Shown one piece after another: positions 50,566 to 61,900 of a stretch of DNA of 64,000 bases. The position numbers were made by a program, and so were the translations under genes. The notes below the pieces were generated by a model that was not told where the DNA came from, made no database searches, and saw only the letters and a program-made list of their open reading frames with translations. This DNA comes from Pipra filicauda. Taxonomy: Eukaryota > Chordata > Aves > Passeriformes > Pipridae. The stretch lies in assembly GCF_003945595.2 (NCBI RefSeq), contig NW_024104558.1, forward strand, positions 531,239-595,238, given 5' to 3'. Every line of letters begins with the position of its first letter. Positions within the stretch are counted from its first letter, which is position 1.

Positions 50566-51695
50566 GAAGAAACAGAAAGCTGCAGAAATACACAACACAG
50601 TCATGACCAGTAGAGGATGAACAAATAGAGATTAATTATTTTTCTCTCTTTTAAAACCTGTTGACAGGCTGGAGTTAAATTTCCTGATAACTTCCCCTGC
50701 ATGAGTCATTGCAAAGAACAAGGAACAAACTCCAGAGCACAGAGCACAGTTTGGATAAAGTGCCTGACACATAAGACTCTTTTTTATTTTATTTTTTTTT
50801 CTTTTTTAACCTTTGTAAATAGCTTAAACAAATATAGTTGCAAGACACAGAGGAGTAACAATTGCATTTTGCTGTAGAGTAAAACCCATCCCATGAGAGT
50901 AACAACGAAGCAGCAGCAGCAGCAAAAAAAAAAAATTAAAAAATTAAATTAATTGAATTAGAAGGAAAAAGTCATTTAAAAACTCAGAGATGTGTGGCCC
51001 TCAGACCGTGTGGGGTGAGGGCAAGTGTCACCTATTGCTATACAGAAAAATGATAACGTTTTCTGGAGGGGGGCTGGGCTGGCAGACCCGAGGCTGGGGG
51101 TTCTCCCTGGCTGGGGTTAATTCTGTCTGAGCTCTTCCTTTCCCTTAAAAAGTGAAGGGGGAAAAAAAAGAAAAAGAACAAAAACAAAAACAAACAAAAA
51201 AACCCCCACACTAAACCCCAATATCTGTTCTTTGCATTTCTCATTTCCTCTCTTTAAAAACACCCCAAAGAAAGACACGAGAGGAACCAGATTCCACGTG
51301 GCAGCGCCCGCGGGTCCAACCCCGTCTCCGGGCGTCCTCTGAGACAAGGGAAAGGAGCTGACTCGGTGCTGGGGGTGTGCTGGGCATGGGGCAACCCAAC
51401 GGTGCTCAAAGAGGGCTGGGGAGAGGTAACCAGGAGCCTTCCCCACCCGGATGTTCAGGAACAGGGGCGAGTGGTGATTTTTTTGGGTGGAGCCATTTCT
51501 CTCTATGTCGATGTGGTTAGGGCAGGAAAAGCTCAGCTCTGGATGTGCCATAGCGGGGAAATAATGGTTAAAACCCAGCTGGGCATCCCCAAGAGCCCCT
51601 GCTCCTCCTGCTTGCCCCGTGGGATGGGGCAGAGCTGCCCCACTGCTGGATGTGGCTCTTCAGAGCATAAAAGCCGTCGATGGAAAACTTCCACC

Positions 51696-51703
51696 TGAGG
51701 TAG
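51696..51703 (-). promoter_or_regulatory. ONECUT3: let-7 8-mer target site 1
   Basis: mRNA strand ctacctca, the full let-7 8-mer. Confidence 0.55.
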
Positions 51704-51987
51704 AACTGGGGGGACTGGGAGGTGTCAGAGGTAATGAAATGACCCAAACCCCTGAAAACTTCCACAGCTGAAGCGGGAGACAGTGGCCAGGCTGAACCAG
51801 CGGGTCTCAGCGGGAGAGCCCAGCTCTCCTCCTCTTCCTCATCCTCCATCACCCTCGGGGGTGTCCCCGGGCCCCGGGTTTGCTCCTGCTCCCCACAGCA
51901 CAAAAATGCCCTTTGGGTGCAACCCTGGTCAAGAGAATTGTCTTTAGGACAGAACTCAGATTGTCATTACCTGCAGGGGAAAAAAAA

Positions 51988-51998
51988 TCTTTGGTATC
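51988..51998 (-). promoter_or_regulatory. ONECUT3: miR-9-5p 8-mer target site 1
   Basis: Plus strand tctttggtatc, mRNA strand gataccaaaga: a perfect match to miR-9-5p nucleotides 2-8 with A opposite position 1. Confidence 0.7.
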
Positions 51999-53994
51999 GT
52001 TGCAAGTTGCTCCTCAAGGCGTTTTGGTGGGTGTGGGCAGCAGGCACGGCCGGGTCTGGTGTGGGCAGGACAGGGGAGAGAGCTCAGATCTTGGCTTCTC
52101 TGGGCTGTCCTGAGCCATGACTCCCCAGGATGGAAACCAACTGCTCTCTGTAAGGTCCCTGGACTTGTGACTGTGGGTTGTATCCAAGCCTGGTGAGACC
52201 TTCTTGCAGTTGGAATCGAGGTCTTGGCCTCCAAGCACCAAAAGCTTCTTGTGCTCGAGAAGGTCTTGCGGGAGGAAATGGGACACGGAGGGGATGCAAA
52301 GGTTCCCAGAGGACAGGAGGGCTGGTCAGGAGGTGAATGGTGCTGCTGGAATCAACACCATCTCTTCCTAAAACCCACGGCCTCAGTCAGTGTGTCCACG
52401 TCTCCCACCCCCAGCTGGGACTGAGCCTCTCGGAGCTGCTCACGAAGGCAAAGGCTGCAGGGACACGGCATCGGAAGAGATGGAAAAACACCCCCTTGGC
52501 TTTTGGGGGCCACTTTGGCAGGGCCTGAAGATGCTGAGATCTCCTTCCTCACAGTGGGCTGGACTTTGGATCCACCCCTAGTGATGGAGGGAAAGGATGG
52601 AGCGGTGAAGAGGCTGGAGAGGGTTGAGGAATTTTCAGGTGGATGCTCTGGGAATGGAAGTGAACTGAAGCACTGCCCCCATCACCTTCCTGACCTCCAG
52701 AGCTGTGACTCCTTCCTGCTGCTCTCCTCCCAGCTTTGACCAGGGAGAGGATGAGGAGCAGGAGGAGGAAGGAGCAGGGGATGCAGCCATTCAGGGGATG
52801 GACTCTGGGCACTTGCAGAAAGCTCCAAAGACCTTCCAAAGTCCCCCGAGAGCTGACAGTGGGCTGGGGTCCTCCAGGACCTCTCCCACGGGCTGCACTC
52901 TTCTTCCTCTTCAGCCAGAGCAGGTGAGAGCCAGGCTGGGTGGCACAGGGAAGCCTGGCAGGGGCAGACACTGTGCTGGGTGTGTCTCTGACCCAAACCA
53001 CGTTCCTGGGGAGAAAAACCTCAGAAATGGGTCCCTCCCGGGGTGCAGTGGGGGGTGGGTGCAGCAGCACCTCTCTGCAGGCAGGGCGAGGGCAGGGGGA
53101 GGTCTGGGAGGTCTCCCCAGGGGAGGGGGATTTGGGGTCAGCCCCCGGCGAGGTCCCAGCCCTGAGGGAAGGTTTGGGGTGCCTGAGGCCATTTCCCTTG
53201 TCTCAGAGCACGCGAGGAGCCCCAGGCTTGGCCAGCTCGGGTCGTGGGGGCTGATTGTCTCTCCTTCTCTCGTCTGCGCTTGGGGTTTGAGCCCCAGAGC
53301 TGCATAAAGCAAAAAAAACCCCAAAAACCAAACACCAAACCAAACCAAAAACCCCAAACACAAAGCAGGGGTGAGGAGCCAGGCCCCGGGGTGAGGGGTG
53401 GGACCCGGGCTGTGCCTTGCACCCCACCCTGGCCGGGGGTCCCCCCGAGCAGCCCCTGCCTCCCCCCCTGCTGCTGCTGCTGCTGCTGCGGCTCCCAGGG
53501 GGAGGGAAGGAAGAGAAGGAGGCGAAGGAAGAAACCAAAGGGGATAAACAACGACTTCCCCGCGGTTGTGAGTGGGAAAAGAGAGAGCTGTGATCCATGC
53601 AGAGAAATCTTCATCAACCAAAAACTCGTGGACCAAAAAAAAAAAAAAAGCACAGTTTGTCCCCTCCCCTCCCACCCGACCACCCCTCCCCGAATAATTA
53701 TTACATTACTTCAAGAAAGAGTATATTTTTTTCATGCATAAATCAAATTCTCATCTTGTCTTTTTTTTTTTTTGGTCTTTTTTTTTTTTTTTGTCTTCTT
53801 TAAATTACATTTGAACACAGAACACATATAATAAATACTCTTGTACGACATGACTCAGAGAAAAGTAACACATCTGAACGCAAAGGTATCGTCATCATTA
53901 TTAGTTTTTCTTTTTTTTTTCTTTTTTTTTTTAAAAGGACTTGTTTAAATATGAAATCTGTAAACTCCAAGGGTCCTTTTTTTTTTTTTAATCT

Positions 53995-54046
53995 TTCTCT
54001 CTCTCTCTTTCTCTCTCTCTCTTTCTCTCTCTTTTTTTTTTTTTTT
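53995..54046. repeat. CT/T-rich microsatellite
   Basis: Runs of tctctctctctttctctc and a poly-T tail. On the ONECUT3 strand this is a GA/A tract. Confidence 0.9.
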
Positions 54047-54320
54047 AAATCTTGAAACTATCCAGCTTTCATTTCCTTAACATTCAATATGTCTCCCATT
54101 GAACGCGTCAAAGAAATAAGAACATGCCGTCTTCTGCAAAATTATAATTTAACAGTATAAAGCTTCAAGTCACAAATTCCAAAAACTAGCTAAGTAATTT
54201 TTTTTTTTTTTATCACATAAACTATACATTAAATATTTTGAGGTATTTCAGAGAACATTGTCAAAGGCTTGTAAGGTCTGTGCTGGGTGGAAAAGAAGGC
54301 TTTCTCCTGCATAGAGAACA

Positions 54321-54331
54321 TCTTTGGTATC
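54321..54331 (-). promoter_or_regulatory. ONECUT3: miR-9-5p 8-mer target site 2
   Basis: The same gataccaaaga on the mRNA strand, inside an AT-rich unique block that looks conserved. Confidence 0.72.
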
Positions 54332-54549
54332 ACAAGCCAGGTGGGAATGGGGCAGAGGAGGGGTGGCGTGGCCAGGGGGTCGGGTGAGACCTGGCCAAGG
54401 CAATAGTGTGGAGGGGGGATGGGGGGGACAGGGAGGTGACGGGGTCAGGGTGGCTCTGACCTGCCCTCTCAGGTTGCCCAGTGGGACAGAGGACCCTGGG
54501 GGGGGTCCCAGGTGGGTTTGCTCTCACCAGGGGGGGTTAGAACCCTAAA

Positions 54550-54690
54550 ATGATTGAATCACACAATCTCCCGGGTTGGGAGGGACCCACGAGGGTCACC
54601 CACTGCAGCTCCTGGCCCTGCTGTTGTGGCAACCCCAAGAGCCACACCAGGGTTGGCCCTGGGCGAGGTTGGTCCAACCCCAAAGGAGGA
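54550..54690 (-). mobile_element. CR1-like 3' fragment; same strand as the ONECUT3 transcript
   Basis: It has gattgaatcacacaatctcc and gggttgggagggacccacga. This is antisense on the plus strand, so the element runs in the same direction as ONECUT3, within its putative 3' UTR. Confidence 0.7.
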
Positions 54691-55433
54691 ACCTGGACCC
54701 GGGGGGTGCTGCTCAACCCGAGGGGTCCCTGAATTCTGGAGGCTGATCTGGAAGAGCATCTTCTCCAGCGGGTCCTCCTGCTGCCTTTGGCCAAAGCCAG
54801 GAGTCAGAGTGGAGCAGACCTGGCTGCGCTGACCTTCCCCAGCGAGCCAAAAACACCCTCTGAGGACACAGAAAAGGCTCCTGCTGGAAGGTCCCACAGC
54901 TCCAGACCATTCCCTACAGGAAGGGTTTGGAGAAAGCCCAGGGTGAGGCTTCCCCACCGCTCCTGCCTTTGTCTCTCCAAACAGAAAGGCCACAGACCCT
55001 TCCCTGTGCTGCCCAAAAGGGAAAGCAAAGCCCAGGTCTGAGCTGAGCAGGGGACAAACACCCCCGAGGACACTCGTGTTGTCCCCTCACGGAGCTGGGC
55101 TGGAGAAGGACATGGAGCAAAACCTTTTCCAGGGAACAGTGTCCCCAGACACGGGGTCAGTGCCCCTGGGGCAAGGGGGGCTCGATGGAGGGCCCCAGGC
55201 TGGGGGACACGGGGACGTCTGAGAGGGGGGACACGCCGGGGGCCCAGCACCTGTCCCGCAGCGGGCGGCGAGGGGGATGTTCTTCCTCTTCCGTCAGGAC
55301 ACGGGTTGGGTTCCTTTCCTTCATCCCAACACCCAAAGACTACAAGAGCTGTTGGAATCCCGTCCCTTCGGAGAGCTGAGGTAATAGTGAGTCTTCAGGG
55401 TCAAAGCAGAGGAGCAAAGAAATGGCCACACAC

Positions 55434-55440
55434 CTTTGGT
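55434..55440 (-). promoter_or_regulatory. ONECUT3: miR-9-5p 7-mer-m8 target site 3
   Basis: mRNA strand accaaag without the terminal A; weaker than the 8-mers. Confidence 0.5.
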
Positions 55441-55647
55441 ACAAGAAAAAGGCACTCATCTACCACGCTGCCATCCCGGAGCCGCTCGCTTGCCTTCTCC
55501 CTCGCTCTCTGGGGGCTCTCAGGGCTGGGGGGGGTTGGGGGTGGCAGGGGGCTCTCGGCCGGGGTTTTGGGGGGGTCTCCCGGCCGGCCCGTCCGCGGGG
55601 AGCAGGGAAAGTGGCGTTTCCAGCACAGACCAGACAAGGCAACAAAA

Positions 55648-55658
55648 TCTTTGGTATC
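55648..55658 (-). promoter_or_regulatory. ONECUT3: miR-9-5p 8-mer target site 4
   Basis: gataccaaaga again on the mRNA strand; a let-7 8-mer lies about 40 bases away at 55697. Confidence 0.7.
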
Positions 55659-55696
55659 AGACGTGATTTTCAAATCACAAAAATTGAAAACTCAAG

Positions 55697-55704
55697 TGAG
55701 GTAG
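55697..55704 (-). promoter_or_regulatory. ONECUT3: let-7 8-mer target site 2
   Basis: mRNA strand ctacctca, 40 bases from a miR-9 8-mer, within the range where miRNA sites can cooperate. Confidence 0.58.
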
Positions 55705-55765
55705 CCTTTAGTCTCGGGTTCTCACTAGAAATGTCTTTGCATCCTTGAGGGCCTGTGGCATTTAC

Positions 55766-55885
55766 TCTTTTTTTTTTTCTTTTCCTTTTTTTTTTTTTTT
55801 TTTCCTTTTTTTTTCTTTCTTTCCTTTTTTTCCCATTATTTTTTTTTCTCCCGTGTGTGTTTTTTTGTTTTGTTTTTTTTTTCAC
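55766..55885. repeat. Poly-T / CT low-complexity tract
   Basis: More than 100 bases of T with scattered C and few other bases; poly-A with G on the ONECUT3 mRNA strand. Confidence 0.92.
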
Positions 55886-56237
55886 TTCCCAAACCAAGGC
55901 CCCCTTCCTGGCTTTTCAGCCCTTGAATACTACTCGATGGGGTTCAGGAATCCACCGCCATCGTCACCACGTCACGACAAGACAAGAAGAAACAACATCA
56001 GGGGAAAAAACTCAGCGGCGGGGGGAGCGGGATCCCGGGGGGGGGGTGAGATTGGCTTTGCCGTCAGTTTTTTTGGGATGTGGGTGGCAAAACACGCTGC
56101 GGCACCGGCCCCTTCCCGCCTCTCCCTCTCTCCACCCCTCTCCCGCCCTCTCTCTCCAGCAATCCATCGGGTTAGTTTGCTGTGACCGTGTCCATCGGAC
56201 ACCCCCGGCCCCTCCACCGCCCACCTACCCCAGGAGC

Positions 56238-56247
56238 TCTTTGGTTA
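56238..56247 (-). promoter_or_regulatory. ONECUT3: miR-9-5p extended target site 5
   Basis: Plus strand tctttggtta equals the first ten bases of miR-9-5p, so pairing on the mRNA strand extends beyond the seed. Confidence 0.68.
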
Positions 56248-56291
56248 CCGACGTCCTCCGACCCCGCCGGGCAGGGCTTCGTGTGCAGGGT

Positions 56292-56545
56292 TTGTTTTGG
56301 TTTTTTTTTTTTTCTTTCTCTCTTCATCCTTTTGTCCTTTCTTTCCTCTTTTTTTTTTCTTTTTTTTTTTTTTTTTTGTGGTGGGGTGCTTTTGGGTTTT
56401 TTGGTTTTGTTTTTTTTCGTTGGGGGTTTTTTTTTTGTTGTCGTCGTCGTTGTTTTTTTGGTTTTTTTTTTGTTTGGGTTTTGTGGGTTTTTTTGGTGAA
56501 CACGTACCCTTTCGTTTTCTTTTTCTCTTTTTTTTTTTTTTCCTT
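56292..56545. repeat. T/G-rich low-complexity tract
   Basis: About 250 bases of T-runs with interspersed G, including gttgtcgtcgtcgttg (56438-56453). It is A/C-rich on the mRNA strand. Confidence 0.9.
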
Positions 56546-57339
56546 CTTTTCAACAAGGTGCCTTCCTGTGACACGACTGATCACTCGCAAAGTAAAGTGA
56601 ATCGAAGAAACCGGAGCGCTAGAACACAGATGGGACTGTTTTACCCGCATAAATTCAAGAGTGTCCCTTTTTTTTTTCTTTTTTTTTTTTTTTTTTTGGT
56701 TGACGGTTGGTTTTGGAGGATTTGGTTTTTGGTTTGTTTTGGTTTTTTTTTCCCCAACTGGTGGGGGAAGGAGGGGACCTTGCCTCCCCGTCCATCCCCA
56801 AGCCTCTCCCAGCCCTTCCCTGTCCCGGCAGCGGCACCGCCTGCTCCTCCCAAGGACCCCCCCAGCTGGCACGGTGCCCCCGGGGGGGTGGGACAAGGGC
56901 TGATTGCGAGGTTTTGGCCTCGTGATTGCTTTTTTATAGGGGCCAAGTCACCATCGAGAGCTCGGAGGAAACGATCCCTTTTGAAGCTTAAGTACCTTTT
57001 GCTCCAGAAATTCGCGTTTTAAGGCAGGTTGTTAATTGGCACAAAAAAAAAAAAAAATCTGCTGTCTTTTTGGTGAGTTGCCCATCTTGGAGTCGAGCTT
57101 GTTTGGTTGTGGTTCCTGTTGTTATTCCTTGTTTGTTTGGGTTTTTTTTTTGGAGGGTTGTTTTTTTCCCTTTCGATCTCATCGGGGAGTTTTTTCCCCC
57201 CTTCTCACACCCAGGGCTGGATTTTGCCACCAGATCCCTCGGCTGTTTCTTTTCCCACCGAACGCCGACGTTGGTTCCCGGGAGGGAAATTTGGTTTAGT
57301 TGGTTTCGTTGTCGTTGTTGGGTTTTTGGTTTTGTAATT

Positions 57340-57347
57340 TCTTTGGT
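57340..57347 (-). promoter_or_regulatory. ONECUT3: miR-9-5p 8-mer target site 6
   Basis: mRNA strand accaaaga, about 1.2 kb past the stop codon. Confidence 0.65.
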
Positions 57348-58231
57348 AACAGAGATGAAGAAGGGGGACGGGAAGGGGCCATAGTGTGTGTGGAGGGGCG
57401 GATGGGGCGAGACACAAAGCCAGCAGATCCTTTGTCCGTGTCCCTTCCTCACCCGAAAAGCCAAACCAGAAATCCAGCGGCGAAAGGTGGAGCCAATCAC
57501 CAGGGAAAGATCAGATCCTTCGCTCCAAGTCTCTCCTCCCGTCTCCTTTCAGACAATTATTAATTTCAAATACCCGATTTCTGTAGCTAAAATGTGCTTC
57601 TTTGACCTGCTTGGGCGCCAGGCGACGCGGGGCAGCCGCGGGTCCCTCCGGCCGCGGCGCCGGGGGACGTTCGGGTCCGTGGAGGCGACTCCTTGGCCAG
57701 GGAGGTTCTCCGGGAGGGATCTGGGACGGGGGGGCTCTCGGGGGGTCAGGGGGGTGTGCGTGGGGGGCCGGGGGGGTGGGTGCTCTTGGGGTGTCCCAGG
57801 GAGGATCAGGGGAAGGTGCCCATGGAGGAGGTGGGATGGCCTCAAACAACCCTCCAGGGAGGGAAGCGCCATGTGTCAGCAGCAGGGAGGGTCTGACTGC
57901 CTTGGGGAACCTCAGGGGGGTAAAAAACTTCAGCAGCCAGAGAGCTGGCAGGAGCCTGGTCCCGCTCCAGGCACGGCAGGAGTGTTGTCCTGCTCATCCT
58001 CATCCGAACCACGGACCTGGTTCAGTGGGGCTGTGCCACAGCCCAGCCCGTGAGGCCACTTCTCGTATCTCCCCCAGCTCTACCCCTCCACTGAGGGAGC
58101 CACCAGGGTGGCTGTGACCGAGGTCAAGGTTGGTTGGGGGATCAGGGTGCGCCTCTCTCTCCAAAAACCCTCGTGGGCAGGTGAAGAGAAGGTTCTGTGA
58201 TCCCCAAGGACCAGGGATGCTTCCAAACAGC

Positions 58232-58271
58232 ACCTCTCTCTCTCTCTCTCTCTCCCTCTCTCTCTCTCTCC
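58232..58271. repeat. CT dinucleotide microsatellite
   Basis: About 20 CT units with one interruption, in the proximal ONECUT3 3' UTR. Confidence 0.92.
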
Positions 58272-58561
58272 ACCCCACATCATCCCTCGCTCCACACGGG
58301 TTTCCTCTGAGCCCTCCCGGGGACGGAGCTGACCTGGTGGCAAACCCTGTCCCTGCTCAAGGAGCTTGGAGGATGAGGCAGCAGGACGTGGCACGAGGCC
58401 CCACGCCCGTGGACGACGCCCATCCGAGGGTTTGGGAGGCCGATGGACCCCCAGCATCCAAAAGCACCCACCCCGGCCGGCTCGGGACACGTGTGTGAGT
58501 CTGGGGTTGGCTTTGTCATGAGGGGGGTGTCCAGGAAGGGGCGGGGAGGGCTGGGGGGACA

Positions 58562-58854
58562 TCATGCTTTGGAGAAAGTGCTTGTAGAAGACGAGGGGAC
58601 TCCGGGGTTGGCGCCTGGCTCCTCCTGCCAGCGGTTCATGCACCGCCGGCGGGCGTTCATGAAGAAGTTGCTGACGGTGTTGAGCTCCAGGCCCAGCTGC
58701 TGGGAGATGGTCATCTGCATCTCCTTGGACGGGCGCTTGTTCTCCTTGAAGATGGCGATCAGGGTGCGGCGCTGGAGGTCCGTGAAGACCAGCCGCTGCT
58801 TCTTGGGCTGCAGGCTCCTGTCCTTCTGCTGCTCCTGCTCCTTGCGTTTGCAAG
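58562..58854 (-). CDS. ONECUT3: ONECUT3 terminal coding exon: homeodomain and C-terminus (partial gene)
   Basis: Read on the minus strand, the acceptor is acccccccag|ct and the exon runs to TGA at 58564-58562. It encodes (A)CKRKEQEQQKD, KKQRLVFTDLQRRTLIAIFK, ENKRPSKEMQMTISQQLGLE and NTVSNFFMNARRRCMNRW, then a short tail ending STFSKA. The recognition helix has Phe48 and Met50 (NFFMN), the ONECUT hallmark, in place of Trp48 and the usual residue 50. ONECUT factors are nuclear DNA-binding regulators of neural, retinal and endoderm-derived tissue. The family has two main coding exons: the first carries the CUT domain and lies beyond 64000 on the minus strand's 5' side. The paralog assignment rests on synteny, since the homeodomain is nearly the same in ONECUT1-3. 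Confidence 0.93.
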
Positions 58855-61230
58855 CTGGGGGGGTGTTCAAAAGAGAGAACAGGGCCGTTAATGGGTGCCC
58901 ACCGCCCCGGCCCGCTTGCAGGGACCTCCCGAAAACCAGGGAACTTGCTGGCTCGTCGCCCACCACGCCCCAGGCCACCTCCCTCCTCTTCCTCCCCTGC
59001 GCCTTCTGAGCCTTCTGAGCATCACTTGGTGACACCGGTGTGACAAAAGCCTGGGGGAAGCCCATCAGATGCCCAGGAAAAGCTTAAAGTCTCAGCATGT
59101 TCAGCTGACCCTGAGATTAGAGACTGAGGAAGCTGCTCTGCTCCCACAGCCTGGCTGTTGGGACCTGCTCCATCCCTAAGTTTTGGGGTTGCCCGTGGGC
59201 CTCCATCCCTTGCTGCACCCTGGAATGGTCTCCCTTGCCTCCTTGTCACCTCTGAGGATCTCACTGGGGACTCAGGGAATGGGTGTCTCTTGGCCATCAC
59301 ATCCCAGCTCTGGAATGCAGGAGGGACACAGGGATGCCATGGAAAGGTCTGTCTGCAGCCTCTGTGTCCCATCAGCCTGGAAGGACTAATTGCAGTTTCG
59401 TGGTTCCACCTGCTCTGGGAAGGGGTTTTCCTGACTCTGGAGGCTGGAGAACAGCCTGAACCATTGAAGCTCCAGGGAATTCCATCTTCCCTGCGTGCCT
59501 TTGCTGCAGATCCTTTGGCACACGTGTCAGCACTGAATTCAAACCCTACAGGTTTGGTTTAAGCCAAAGGTCGGCACAGAGGGGCTGTCACACGGGGATG
59601 GACTGTGAGAGGCAGGAAAGCCCCCCTGGCCCCACCAGGCTGCATGAAGGGAGGGAGGGAGGCAAGTACTGACAAATAGATGAATTTTGATTGTGGGAAT
59701 ATCAAGCACACTGTTGGTGGAAGAGGTGAGAAAAGGTATTTTCCTAGAAAATTCCAGAATGGTGGAGGTGGCTGATCCAGTCCCTGCTCGAAGCAGGGCC
59801 AGCCTTGAAGCTGCCAGGGTTCAATCAGGGTGCTCAGGGACTGTGCAGGACTCAACCAGACCTGTGTGGGCACTGCAGGAGGGTGAGATGCCACGGGCAA
59901 GGCAGGGCATGGATCTGGCCCTGCGAGGCTGGGGACAAAACATTTCCTCCTGGAAAGCTCAGAAAAGACTGAGCAAACCACGGGCTAAAGACTTTCCAAA
60001 GGCAGTCCCACTCTTGCCCAAGGCAGCAGCAGTTTTTCAGCCTTTGGGGTTTCTTGGTTCAGACCTTCCAAAGGATTTTACAAGGAGGGCACAGGTCCTG
60101 AGATATTTGCTGTCTGAGGCTGCTTCTCTCAGGCACCTCCAGGAGCCTCTTTGACCTGGTGCACAGGCCTTGGAGGGGCAGAGGCCAAGGCTGAAAGCTC
60201 ATGGTGGGGACATCTCGTGTCCCAGGGACAGGGATTCCCCTGGGGCCAACGACCTTCCTGCTCCCAAACACACCCCTCCAGCCAGCCGAGGGGAAGGGGA
60301 GGTAGGCTGTGGTCCAGGAGGAACAGGAGGGTGCTGAAGTCATTTCTTCCTCCCTGGAAAACAAGCAAGGGCTTCTCTGATTTGCCTTCAGCTGCCTCCA
60401 CTACAAGTGTTCTTCACGCCCCCTGAACTAACAGGGAAGGATGATATCCACCCCTTCCACCCACAGCCGGGGAGAACTAGAGCTCAGGGAAGCAGGGAAT
60501 TCATCCAACGCTGCTTCCCCAGCTGCTGGGCTTGGCCCCTGCCCTGTCCCCACGTGGAGTCACTGGTCCCACTGCTGCTGGGACAGGGGACAGGAGGCAC
60601 CAAGCTGGGCACAACCAACCCCACTCAGTCCAAATCAGCTGTCCCTGGTTAGTGGAGAACCTTCCCCTCCCCTTCTCCCCCCCCAGACAGGTTTGGCTGC
60701 AAACCACCATCCTTAGGGACAAAGGGACAGTCTGAGCCCTGGTGGTGCCGGGGGGGACCCTGTCCCAGGGGTACCTTACTCAAACAGCCAGCAGAGAATG
60801 TGGAAACCTACCCTATGACCATCAGATGCTTGCAAAAAGAACAAACAAAAAAAAGCCTTTATAGAAAATTTGACTTTTTTTTTTTTTCCCAGACATGAAG
60901 TCCAAAAAAAAAAAAAAAAAAAAAAAGAAAAACCACAAACCCAAAGACCCGCCCACACTCCACCCCCCAAATCGAACAACAAATTGAAAAAGTCCCCCCC
61001 ACACCACTGCACGTGCACCTTTGGAGCAGCCCATCCTCCCCCTGGGTTGCCCCTTGCCCACCCACCTCGTGCCCTCCCGGAATCCTCCCGGGGTCCCCCC
61101 AGACCCCCCCCCGGGGTCCCCCCAGCATGTTCAACCCCAGCCTCGTGCTGGTGGCACTGCTGGAACCTCGTGGGCTCCTCACGGGGCTCCACGAGCACGG
61201 CTCCACTCCGCGGGGGGATCTCTGCCCCGG

Positions 61231-61390
61231 GGCACACGGCCGGCTGGAGGGGTGTGCAAACATCCCCCGGGGCACACGGCCGGCTGGAGGGGGGTGCAAA
61301 CATCCCCCGGGACACACGGCCGGCTGGAGGGGTGTGCAAACATCCCCCGGGGCACACGGCCGGCTGGAGGGGGGTGCAAACATCCCCCCC
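61231..61390. repeat. 40-bp minisatellite, 4 copies, CpG-containing
   Basis: Units begin ggcacacggccggctggagg at 61231, 61271, 61311 (gacacacgg) and 61351. Copies alternate between ggtgtgcaaa and gggtgcaaa, suggesting a two-unit duplication. Confidence 0.95.
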
Positions 61391-61539
61391 ACGCCCCGCG
61401 GGACCTGCGGGGGACGTGACCCCGCTGGCAAACCCCCCGGGACCCAGGCTGCCCCTTGGCACCCACTCCCCAGGCAGCCTCAGATCCCTCGTTCCAGCTT
61501 TCCAACCTCGCATTCCTCCCCCCCTCCCCGCCCCCATTC

Positions 61540-61900
61540 CATTTTTAGGAGTGATTATTACAAGCCAGTCTCCCATTAATAACTCAGAGCTCCGAGGCAA
61601 ACAGGAACCATCAGGGCCTTGCTGCCAAAACTGGGCTCCCGGTGCCGGGTGTTGCTCACACGCAGGTGACTCCCCGCTCCACGCCCCCCATCCCCCCGTT
61701 ATTTTTGGCCTCCTCGCACATTTCCTGCGCTCGTTTTGTTTATTTATTAATTTCGGTTTGTGCTGACGCAGCCCCCCAGCCCTCTCCCCCGGCTCAATCT
61801 AATTACAGCTCCGCGCGGCCGGGATCGATAGTGACGCTGCTCGGATCTATTTACGGGGCCATCAACCCCCCAGCGGAGGATCTTTTTCCTATTCCCCGTC
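61540..61900. promoter_or_regulatory. Candidate conserved regulatory block in ONECUT3 intron
   Basis: Repeat-free and AT-punctuated, with dense homeodomain or CUT-like cores: tttatttattaatttcgg, ctcaatctaattacagctcc and ggatcgatagtgacgctg (ATCGAT). The composition differs from both flanks. Function is inference. Confidence 0.45.

Larger units (their letters stand above)
50540..58561 (-). other. ONECUT3: Putative ONECUT3 3' untranslated region (about 8 kb)
   Basis: From the stop codon leftwards there is no splice signal or other gene on the minus strand, only a CR1-like fragment, long A-rich tracts and AT-rich unique blocks. A strong polyadenylation site lies at 50560. A long 3' UTR is known for ONECUT2. 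Six miR-9 seed matches on this strand support a transcribed UTR. Internal AATAAA hexamers could give shorter forms. Confidence 0.65.

Noticed and set aside
55755..56600. A 281-codon Phe/Leu-rich plus-strand open frame
   Set aside because: It is poly-T low-complexity sequence, which mimics transmembrane segments.
61231..61390. CRISPR-like direct repeats at 40-bp spacing
   Set aside because: The units are contiguous, with no unique spacers, in a vertebrate intron; this is an ordinary minisatellite.
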